NCBI GenBank assembly: GCA_021161835.1
Contig: JAGGZV010000044.1
Coordinates: 1-40,981, forward strand
Origin: Thermotogae bacterium
GTDB taxonomy: Bacteria > Thermotogota > Thermotogae > UBA12178
Length of the DNA: 40,981 bases
Direction of reading: 5' to 3'
Position 1 is the first letter of the stretch. Each line of letters opens with the position of its first letter. Below are positions 34,962-40,981 of this stretch, in pieces. Below the pieces are notes generated by a model. It worked only from the letters and a program-made list of their open reading frames with translations. It searched no databases and was not told the origin of the DNA. A program made the translations under genes and the position numbers.

Positions 34962-34991
34962 TTGTGTGTTGTGTAACATGTTACCTAAAAT
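34962..34991 (+). promoter_or_regulatory. Promoter with embedded palindromic operator for the sugar operon
   Basis: TTGTGT (34962-34967) and TAAAAT (34986-34991) are 18 bases apart. Between them sits the perfect 12-base palindrome GTAACATGTTAC (34973-34984). A repressor bound there would block RNA polymerase. The DeoR gene start is about 45 bases downstream, consistent with autoregulation. Confidence 0.55.
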
Positions 34992-35043
34992 GATCTGTAA
35001 GTACTTTATGGAGTAAGAATTGAAGGAGATGGGAGGAGTTCAA

Positions 35044-35808
35044 ATGGTTAGAGAGAAGCGCTTGAACGAGATAATGAGAATATTGAAGGAGAAAGGTTAC
35101 ATAAGCATCAAAGAGATTTGTGAAAGATTGGACGTTTCCGAAATAACGGCACGAAGAGATTTGAATTTCCTGGAAAATCAGGGTCTGGTGGAGAGAAAGA
35201 GGGGAGGGGCCAGCCTCAGAAATTTCCGCATAGACATCCCTTTCTTTTTCAAGCTCGAGGAGAACAAGGAAGAAAAGCTACGAGTGGCTCGTAAAGCGGT
35301 TTCCTTGCTGGAAGATGGTATGGTGATCGTGATGAGTGGGGGAACTACCGTGTTTTATATGGCTCAAGCTTTGAAAAATACACCGTTTCATGATCTCACC
35401 ATCGTCACGAATTCCATTACGACAGCCTGGGCGATCATAAATCTTGGTAAACCTTTCAAGTTAATACATTCCGGTGGAATGGTTCGTGAAAACTCCTTCG
35501 AATGTGTGGGTGGTTACACCCTCAAACTCTTTGAGGGATTGAAGGCTGATCTCTTCATCTTCGGTGTCAACGGTGTCGATGGAAAGGAAGGTATAACCTT
35601 CTACGATTTCGAGGAAGCCAGCGTGGCTATTAAAGCTATGGAGGTTTCATCCAGGTTAATGGTTCTCGCTGATCATTCGAAGATTGGAATAGTTGCACCT
35701 TACAGGGTTTGTAAGCTGGAAAGGGTGGATTACCTGGTAGTTGATGATCCAAGCATGGAAAGTGTGAAGAAATTGAAAGAGCATTATCCTGACCTCAACG
35801 TTGTTTGA
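35044..35808 (+). CDS. DeoR-family sugar-phosphate-responsive repressor
   Basis: The 254-residue regulator has the DeoR winged helix (about residues 1-55): ISIKEICERLDVSEITARRDLNFLE, then LVERKRGGA. The DeoRC sensor domain follows, with MSGGTTVFYMAQAL (about 99), TNSITTAW and HSGGMVRENS. The sensor is related to sugar-phosphate isomerases and normally binds a phosphorylated sugar. The start is ATG 35044 with GGGAGGAG six bases upstream; the frame extension to 35020 lacks a site. As first gene of the operon and neighbour of two palindromes it probably controls both directions. Confidence 0.93.
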   Translation: MVREKRLNEIMRILKEKGYISIKEICERLDVSEITARRDLNFLENQGLVERKRGGASLRNFRIDIPFFFKLEENKEEKLRVARKAVSLLEDGMVIVMSGGTTVFYMAQALKNTPFHDLTIVTNSITTAWAIINLGKPFKLIHSGGMVRENSFECVGGYTLKLFEGLKADLFIFGVNGVDGKEGITFYDFEEASVAIKAMEVSSRLMVLADHSKIGIVAPYRVCKLERVDYLVVDDPSMESVKKLKEHYPDLNVV

Positions 35809-35820
35809 AGGAGGGAAAAT

Positions 35821-36819
35821 GTGACGAAAGTCGAAAGGGAGATATACGATCAGATCGAGGAATTGCCAAAAGTTCTTGAATTTTCCAGAAGCTTTGCGAT
35901 GAACGATCTGGAGAATATTTTAAGGAGTTCCGATATCGTCTATTTCGTGGGTTGCGGTTCGTCCTATTATCTTGCCCTGGCTGCCTCCCGCTATTTCACA
36001 CTTCGTACGGGTATCGAGTCGAAGGCGCTTCCGGGTGGAGAGGTGGCATTCGAAAGTCCCGAAAATATAGGACAACGGGATATGAGAAGAGCTGCTGTTC
36101 TGATTTCCCGTTCTGGAGAGTCCAGCGAAGTGCTCAGAGCAGGAGAAAGGTTCCAGGAACGGGGTATCAGAACCGTGGGTATAACCCTGGAATCTTCCAG
36201 TTCGCTGGCAAAGATGTGTGATGAGAGTGTGGTTGTACCACTTTCGGAAGAATCTATCGTCATGACGAAATCGTTCACTTCCATGTTACTCACCCTGGAA
36301 ATCATGGTGGATAGGCTGGTTTCCAGATCTCTAGGCGTTTATGAGAAGTTGCTGGATGGGCTCGAGAGTACCGTCGGTACCTTCCGTGAATGGGTGAAGC
36401 GGTGGAACATGGAACTTTCAGATCTCTATGTTTTCCTGGGTACAGGGGTGTACGAAGGTATCGCTCGTGAAAGCGCTCTCAAACTTGAAGAAATGTCCCT
36501 GTCCAAGGTGGAGGCATATTCCACCTACGAGTACAGACATGGTCCAAAAGCTTTAATGGAGAAAGGAGTCGCAGCCGTGGTGTACACAAGTGGTAGCGAA
36601 GAAGAAAGGAGACTCTGCGAAGAGCTGGAAACGTTCGGTGCAAAGGTGCTGACCATAGGTTGTGAAGGGTCGCACATTTTTGTGGGTAACAATGTTCCTC
36701 AGGATGCCTTTTTAAGGGTGATATTTGGGCAGATCCTTGCCCTCGATACGGCTCTGAGAAAGGGGGTGGATGTGGAGAGACCGCGTAATCTTACGAAAGT
36801 TGTTAAGCTGGCGGATTAA
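35821..36819 (+). CDS. Double-SIS sugar isomerase/deaminase (AgaS/GlmS-C type)
   Basis: The 332-residue protein has two SIS domains. SIS1 shows FVGCGSSYYLALAASRY (about 43) and ISRSGESSEVLRAG (about 94). SIS2 shows FLGTGVYEGIARESALKLEEMS (about 204) and EYRHGPKALM (about 238), the catalytic-type segment of glucosamine-6-phosphate synthase isomerase domains. There is no glutaminase domain, so it should deaminate and isomerise an amino-sugar phosphate. With LacD next door, galactosamine-6-phosphate (AgaS-like) is a good guess; glucosamine-6-phosphate is the alternative. Start is GTG 35821 after GAAGGAGGG. Confidence 0.87.
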   Translation: MTKVEREIYDQIEELPKVLEFSRSFAMNDLENILRSSDIVYFVGCGSSYYLALAASRYFTLRTGIESKALPGGEVAFESPENIGQRDMRRAAVLISRSGESSEVLRAGERFQERGIRTVGITLESSSSLAKMCDESVVVPLSEESIVMTKSFTSMLLTLEIMVDRLVSRSLGVYEKLLDGLESTVGTFREWVKRWNMELSDLYVFLGTGVYEGIARESALKLEEMSLSKVEAYSTYEYRHGPKALMEKGVAAVVYTSGSEEERRLCEELETFGAKVLTIGCEGSHIFVGNNVPQDAFLRVIFGQILALDTALRKGVDVERPRNLTKVVKLAD

Positions 36820-36858
36820 GAAACTTCAACAATTCCGTGGATGGGAGGTGTTGGTGGA

Positions 36859-38076
36859 ATGAGAAAACTTCTGTGTGTTGTTACTGTGATGGCGGTATTT
36901 CTGATGGGTGTGGCGATGGCCGAAGAAGTTTTGAAGGTTTTGATGCCCATTGGTGGCGGTTACACCATTGAGGATCAGGAAGCGATAGCCAGAGAATTCG
37001 AGAAGGACAATCCGGGGGTCAAGATTGAGATGGAATTCGTGGGCTGGGCAGAGCTGTGGAACAAGATCATAACGTCCATCGGTGCAGGAGCTGCACCTGA
37101 TGTAATGTACATTGCTTCCAGGTGGATACCTGTACTCGCCGACATGGGGGCCATAATACCCCTGGATGAGTACATAACACCGGAAAAGAGAGAGCTGTAT
37201 TACGATATGGTATGGGATACCGTTACTTACAACGGTCACGTGTACGGTGTAGTCAGAGCCATGTCAACGAAGGTGTTCATCTACAACAAGAAGCTTTTTG
37301 AAGAAAACGGTGTGAAGATACCCACAACCTGGGATGAACTTCTGGAGGCAGCCAAGAAGATTCACAACCCCACCAAAGGTATATACGGTATAGCCATGGC
37401 CGGTAAGCGCTTCGTGTCAACGGTCACACAGTTCTTACAGTATCTCTATGCGAACGATGGAAGAATAGTGGACGAAAAGGGTAACGTGGTCATCGATAAA
37501 CCCAACGCCGTCAGAGCCCTTGAGTTCTACAAGGAACTTTCCAGCTATGCACAACCCGGCATAATCGAGTGGACTAGGGAAGACCTCATAAAGCTCTTCG
37601 AAACTGGCAAAGTCGGCATGTACATAGATCACGTACACAACGCTCTCAAGGCGATTGAAAAGGGTGTGGATGTTGGCTTCTTCCTCATACCCGGTGGTCC
37701 CGATTCTGTGAAGCGCTATTCCACCGTCATAGTCACCGATTGTATAGCCATTTCCTCTCAGACCAAGAAGAAAGATCTGGCTCTGAAGTTCATGAACTAC
37801 ATGACCAGTTTCGAAAAGCAGGCTGAGTGGGATCTAAAGCTTGGTTTCGTACCTCCAATGGTTAAAGAGAAAGATCTGCCAGAATTCCAGAAGTGGTACT
37901 GGAAGCCTTATATAGAAGCTATAAAGTACGGTTATCCGCAATCCGCCGGTGTCAAAGATTGGGAAGGTACACAGGAAGTGCTTCTGGATGCTATCCAGAG
38001 TGTCCTTCTTGGACAGGGCGATGCGAAGACCGCTCTCAGCCAGGCGGCAAGGATCATAAAGATACTGCAGAAATGA
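36859..38076 (+). CDS. ABC transporter sugar-binding protein
   Basis: The 405-residue exported protein has a signal peptide (MRKLLCVVTVMAVFLMGVAMA, cleavage probably after AMA, residue about 21) and no lipobox. The mature part follows family 1 solute-binding proteins: REFEKDNPGVKIEME, GAGAAPDVMYIASRW, YNKKLFEENGVKIPTTWDELLEAA, and a C-terminal WEGTQEVLLDAIQSVLLG segment. It should deliver a sugar or oligosaccharide to the two permeases that follow. ATG 36859 stands eight bases after GGGAGGTG (36843-36850); the longer frame begins inside that ribosome site. Confidence 0.94.
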   Translation: MRKLLCVVTVMAVFLMGVAMAEEVLKVLMPIGGGYTIEDQEAIAREFEKDNPGVKIEMEFVGWAELWNKIITSIGAGAAPDVMYIASRWIPVLADMGAIIPLDEYITPEKRELYYDMVWDTVTYNGHVYGVVRAMSTKVFIYNKKLFEENGVKIPTTWDELLEAAKKIHNPTKGIYGIAMAGKRFVSTVTQFLQYLYANDGRIVDEKGNVVIDKPNAVRALEFYKELSSYAQPGIIEWTREDLIKLFETGKVGMYIDHVHNALKAIEKGVDVGFFLIPGGPDSVKRYSTVIVTDCIAISSQTKKKDLALKFMNYMTSFEKQAEWDLKLGFVPPMVKEKDLPEFQKWYWKPYIEAIKYGYPQSAGVKDWEGTQEVLLDAIQSVLLGQGDAKTALSQAARIIKILQK

Positions 38077-38083
38077 GTTTCAT

Positions 38084-38108
38084 GGGAGGGGTACATCCCC
38101 TCCCTTTT
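38084..38108 (+). terminator. Intercistronic hairpin after the binding-protein gene
   Basis: GGGAGGGG (38084-38091) and CCCCTCCC (38097-38104) form a perfect 8 bp stem with loop TACAT, followed by TTTT. It lies 7 bases past the binding-protein stop, before the permease genes. Such hairpins act as partial terminators and mRNA 3' stabilisers, giving more binding protein than permease. Confidence 0.8.
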
Positions 38109-38142
38109 CCTTCGAAAAACGAAATTGGGGGAGGTAAAGAGG

Positions 38143-39054
38143 GTGATAACGTCGCGAAGGAGAACACCGTACATATTGATACTACCGTTATTACTGGCAT
38201 TTTCGATCTTCATGCTGTATCCCCTCTACAAGGTAGTGGAAAGTTCTTTTTATAAGGCGAGTTTTTTGAATCCAACTTTCAGGGTCTATGTAGGACTGGA
38301 AAACTTTCGCTGGCTTTTCAATTTCAAGGTCTTCGATCCAAGATGGTCTTACTTCGTGGCTGCCCTGAGCCGGTCGCTCCTGTGGGTTGGTGGATCGGTG
38401 GGCATAAAAGTGGTGCTGGGTATAGCGGTGGCGATTCTTTTAAACAGTCAGTTTCTGGCTGGCCGACGGATTTACAGAACGCTTGTCATCATTCCATGGG
38501 CCATACCCTGGGCCATGTCTTCCATGATGTGGGCATGGACCCTGAACAGTCAGTTCGGATTGGTGAATTCCATCCTTCTCAAGCTTCACATCGTGGATAA
38601 ACCCGTTACCTTTCTAACCACAGCAAAATCGGCTTTCCTGACTACAATGGTGGTGGATGCATGGGTGGGTTTACCATTCATGATAATAATGTTTCTTTCG
38701 GGGCTCCAGTCCATACCCGATGATCTTTATGAAGCTGCGACTGTTGATGGAGCCAGCGATTGGACGAAATTCGTTCGGATCACGTTGCCTTTGTTGAAAC
38801 CCGTTATTCTCACCACCAGCCTGCTTTCGTTGGTCTGGACATTCAATTCCTTTGACATCATATGGGTTCTCACCAGGGGTGGTCCCATAAGGGCCACCGA
38901 GACGTTACCTGTCGCTATATACAACGTTGCCTTCCTGCTCACGAGATTCGGAGGTATAGGCAAAGCTTCGGCTATGACCATGGCTCAGGTTACGCTGGTA
39001 ACTGTGATCTCGGTGTTCTACATAAGGACCCTGAGAAGAGGTGTTGAGATATGA
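38143..39054 (+). CDS. ABC sugar permease, MalF/UgpA type
   Basis: The 303-residue membrane protein is of ordinary length with six helices. It has the N-terminal LPLLLAFSIFMLYPLYKVVESSF, the block VGLENFRWLF, and the EAA loop LYEAATVDGASDWTKFVRITLP near residue 195. It forms half of the channel for the preceding binding protein. GTG 38143 has GGAGG (38130-38134) eight bases before it. The longer TTG start at 38125 overlaps that site and is rejected. It overlaps the second permease by four bases. Comparison with this protein shows where the permease at 11291 has its extra helices. Confidence 0.94.
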   Translation: MITSRRRTPYILILPLLLAFSIFMLYPLYKVVESSFYKASFLNPTFRVYVGLENFRWLFNFKVFDPRWSYFVAALSRSLLWVGGSVGIKVVLGIAVAILLNSQFLAGRRIYRTLVIIPWAIPWAMSSMMWAWTLNSQFGLVNSILLKLHIVDKPVTFLTTAKSAFLTTMVVDAWVGLPFMIIMFLSGLQSIPDDLYEAATVDGASDWTKFVRITLPLLKPVILTTSLLSLVWTFNSFDIIWVLTRGGPIRATETLPVAIYNVAFLLTRFGGIGKASAMTMAQVTLVTVISVFYIRTLRRGVEI

Positions 39055-39896
39055 AGATGTCGACAAAACGAAGACTCAAGGGAATAATTTACCAGATTCT
39101 CGCGGTAGCTGCCATGATATTCCTTTTGCTTCCCATATATCAGATGCTGATAACGGCGCTTCGACCCTCCGATTTACCGTGGATATCGCCCATGCCTCTC
39201 ATTCCCGAGAAGGTTTCTTTTCGCAATTTCGTTCATGCTTTCCAGCTGGTACCGCGTCTTCCCCGGTATCTTCTGAACAGTTTCCTGTACGGTCTGGGGG
39301 TCAGCGTGATTTCTCTGTGTATCGCCATACCTGCAGGTTATGCGCTGGCGAGATTCGAATTCAGGTTGCGCAGACCCCTGATGGTGTTCATAATATACGC
39401 CAACATGTTTGCACCCATAATGCTCTTGATCCCCATTTATGTGATTATGAAGCGTTTCGGGTTGATAAATACCTATCTTTCGGTCATACTCTCGGGTTCC
39501 ATATTCACCATTCCACTATCCACATGGTTGGTAACTTCGTACATGCAGACCATTCCTAAAGATATAGAGGAAGCTTCGTTTATCGATGGTTGTTCGGTTT
39601 ACTCGGCGATATACAGGATTATTCTTCCAATGATAAGTCCCGCTGTGATAGCCGTTTTCATATATGCCTTTATTACGGGATGGAGTCAACAGTTCATACT
39701 CGCGCTTGTCCTGATAAAAACCGACCAGCTGATGCCCATAACCCAGGGATTGTATCAGTTCTTCAGCAGAAGTTCTGTACGCTGGAATGAGATGATGGCG
39801 GCCATACTGATGTCCACGGCGATTCCTGTGGTGTTGTTCCTTTCCGTACAACGTTACATAGTGAAAGGATTGACCACCGGAAGTTTGAAAGGGTGA
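39051..39896 (+). CDS. ABC sugar permease, MalG/UgpE type
   Basis: The 281-residue inner-membrane permease has six helices, with FLLLPIYQMLITALRPSD at the start, RYLLNSFLYGLGVSV, and the EAA loop IPKDIEEASFIDGCSVY near residue 169. LIPIYVIMKRFGLINTYLSVIL is typical of the MalG branch. This protein has the normal short loop after helix 1, unlike the 771-residue permease at 12582. It pairs with the previous gene. No ATPase gene follows, so a shared MsmX-type ATPase encoded elsewhere is likely. Start ATG 39051 overlaps the preceding stop. Confidence 0.94.
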   Translation: MKMSTKRRLKGIIYQILAVAAMIFLLLPIYQMLITALRPSDLPWISPMPLIPEKVSFRNFVHAFQLVPRLPRYLLNSFLYGLGVSVISLCIAIPAGYALARFEFRLRRPLMVFIIYANMFAPIMLLIPIYVIMKRFGLINTYLSVILSGSIFTIPLSTWLVTSYMQTIPKDIEEASFIDGCSVYSAIYRIILPMISPAVIAVFIYAFITGWSQQFILALVLIKTDQLMPITQGLYQFFSRSSVRWNEMMAAILMSTAIPVVLFLSVQRYIVKGLTTGSLKG

Positions 39897-40864
39897 ATGA
39901 ACAGGTGTACTTTCTCGGAGTAGATGGTGGAGGAACAAAAACACAGGCGGTGCTTGTGAGTGAAAAAGGGGAGATATTGGGGTACGGGAGGGGTGGCCCT
40001 TCCAATCTACTGGAAAATGGTGAGGATGTTGTAAGGGCGAGTCTGAGATCGGCCATCTTCAGGCTTTTAAAATCGATCAAAACAGATGAGGTGGTATCGT
40101 GTTTCGGGCTCCCCGCTGTTGGTGAGGCGGAAGGGCTGGAAGAAACCCTTTCGAATCTCATACGCTCCGAGCTGGGAATACGTGCAGATCTCATCGTCAA
40201 CGATGTTGTTGTGGGCTGGGCTGCTGGAACGCTTTGCGAAAACGGGGTTCATGTTGTCGCAGGTACGGGTCTCATAGTTTACGGTAGATTCGAAGGTCGT
40301 GAAACGCGTGTGAGTGGGTGGGGAAGTATCATAGGAGATGAAGGAAGTGCTTATTACATAGGCTTGGAAACTATACGAGAAGTGACAAAACAACTCGATG
40401 GAAGGAAACCACCCACCGTTTTGAAAGGTCTGCTCTTTCGCAGGCTGGGATTCGAGAACCAGGCCGATCTCATAAAATGGGTGTACGGTGAGGGAGACAG
40501 ACGGTCCAAGATAGCTTCCGTTGCACCTGTGGCTCATGAAGCTGCTACGCTGGGTGATCCATCAGCTATTAAGATACTGGAAAATGCTGCTCGCGAGATA
40601 TTCATATCCGTGAAAACGGCGGTGGAAAAGCTGGGGATGTGTCAGCCTCTCATTTCTTACAGTGGAAGTGTTCTGGAGAAAAACGAATTCGTATTCTCAA
40701 TCTTTCAGCGGCTGCTGAGAAAGGAGTATGCGGATGCTGAAATAAGAAAGGCACCTCTTCCTCCATGCCTGGGGGCCGTTCTTCTGGCGCGTAAAAGAGT
40801 ATCCACTTCAAACCACAGGGTCTTTGTTGAAAGATTGCTTTCCAGTCAGCGCTCCACTATATAA
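39893..40864 (+). CDS. BadF/BcrA-family kinase, probably N-acetylhexosamine kinase
   Basis: The 323-residue ASKHA-fold protein has the phosphate-1 motif FLGVDGGGTKTQAVLVSEKG (residues 7-26), GGPSNLLEN, NDVVVGWAAGT and GTGLIVYGR (about 125). GWGSIIGDEGSAYYIG (about 142) is the hallmark of the N-acetylglucosamine kinase branch of the BadF family. In this locus it would phosphorylate an incoming amino sugar at the 6-position. The C-terminal CLGAVLLA closes the family pattern. Start GTG 39893 overlaps the permease stop; the ribosome site is weak, so translational coupling is likely. Confidence 0.87.
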   Translation: MNEQVYFLGVDGGGTKTQAVLVSEKGEILGYGRGGPSNLLENGEDVVRASLRSAIFRLLKSIKTDEVVSCFGLPAVGEAEGLEETLSNLIRSELGIRADLIVNDVVVGWAAGTLCENGVHVVAGTGLIVYGRFEGRETRVSGWGSIIGDEGSAYYIGLETIREVTKQLDGRKPPTVLKGLLFRRLGFENQADLIKWVYGEGDRRSKIASVAPVAHEAATLGDPSAIKILENAAREIFISVKTAVEKLGMCQPLISYSGSVLEKNEFVFSIFQRLLRKEYADAEIRKAPLPPCLGAVLLARKRVSTSNHRVFVERLLSSQRSTI

Positions 40865-40868
40865 ACGA

Positions 40869-40981
40869 TCATGCGAATATTTCCCTTATGAAGGTTTGCA
40901 ATCTGTAAAAAGGCAGGATATGCACGTTGGTTTTATAGATCTTCACTGCGTGATGAAAAGACCTGTTTACTACGATCGCGG
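40869..40981 (-). CDS. Possible C-terminal end of a convergent gene (partial)
   Basis: On the - strand a frame stays open from the window edge for 36 codons to a TGA at 40869-40871, four bases past the kinase stop. The peptide (for example HHAVKIYKTNVHILPFYRL) looks protein-like with the codon use of the neighbours, but no family was recognised. The competing reading is a + strand start at ATG 40920 after a weak AGGCAGG, giving MHVGFIDLHCVMKRP. The two cannot both be genes, and the window is too short to decide. Confidence 0.35.
   Translation of the reverse strand, partial: AIVVNRSFHHAVKIYKTNVHILPFYRLQTFIREIFA

Larger units (their letters stand above)
34604..35043. other. Divergent regulatory region between lacD and deoR
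   Basis: This 440-base stretch is the only long non-coding part of the window. The left side (34604-34780) is AT-rich and holds a small perfect palindrome ATGAATTCAT (34624-34633) and the large palindrome listed separately. The middle (34784-34900) is clearly richer in G and can fold into competing helices. The right side (34930-35043) is T-rich and has the DeoR gene's promoter, operator and ribosome site. A 62-codon open frame at 34736-34924 is present but has no ribosome site and starts inside the palindrome, so I do not call it. Confidence 0.8.

Noticed and set aside
1-40981. CRISPR arrays, insertion sequences, prophage or integrated elements
   Set aside because: No regularly spaced repeats, transposase or integrase genes, or flanking duplications were seen. 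Gene style is uniform throughout.

Overview
The window looks like a piece of a Thermotogota (Thermotogales-type) chromosome. The evidence is a GC content near 48% by eye, heavy use of AGA/AGG and ATA codons, strong GGAGG-type ribosome sites, genes packed with 1-25 base overlaps, a split glycine decarboxylase (gcvPA/gcvPB), and a lipid glycosyltransferase and Hfq that resemble Thermotoga proteins I remember. The genus cannot be fixed from the sequence alone. No insertion sequence, integrase, CRISPR array or rRNA was seen. This is core chromosome with one sugar-utilisation locus at the right end.

Region 1 (1-20929) is almost gap-free on the + strand. It starts with the end of gcvH, then gcvPA and gcvPB. 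An ArsB/NhaD-type ion transporter and a CtpA-type S41 protease follow. Next come two unnamed membrane-associated proteins, an MMPL/RND-type exporter and a GT4 glycosyltransferase. After these lie RNase III (rnc), a small coiled-coil protein and two very unusual enlarged ABC permeases. The stretch continues with a lipoprotein, an FtsL/DivIC-like small protein, an RsmJ-like methyltransferase, miaA, hfq, an RsbW-like ATPase, trmFO and a FapA-type protein. Many of these act on RNA or at the envelope.

Region 2 (20946-33696) opens with the best promoter in the window, in front of rho. The rho leader can fold so that the Shine-Dalgarno sequence is paired. The genes after rho are an RqcH/NFACT protein, an FtsA-like protein with a long repetitive tail, acpS and a biotin carrier. 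A tRNA-Arg(CCG) follows, almost fused to an RNase H gene, then an MreB homologue, an OsmC-type protein, a degenerate GGDEF protein, murA, a radical SAM protein, a UMF1-type MFS transporter and an MTA/SAH nucleosidase.

Region 3 (33686-40981) is a sugar locus. A class I tagatose-bisphosphate aldolase gene on the - strand diverges from a + strand operon: a DeoR repressor, a double-SIS sugar isomerase/deaminase, a solute-binding protein, two ordinary ABC permeases and a BadF-family kinase. The 440-base divergent region holds a 40-base imperfect palindrome flanked by direct repeats, a segment with mutually exclusive RNA helices ending in a T6 run, and a second promoter with a perfect 12-base palindrome between its -35 and -10. 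Together the genes suggest import, phosphorylation, deamination/isomerisation and aldol cleavage of an amino sugar of the galactosamine type. This is inference. No transporter ATPase or deacetylase is in view.

The items most worth a second look are the two permeases enlarged at the same topological point, the rho leader, the tRNA/RNase H junction, and the switch-like leader in front of the sugar operon.
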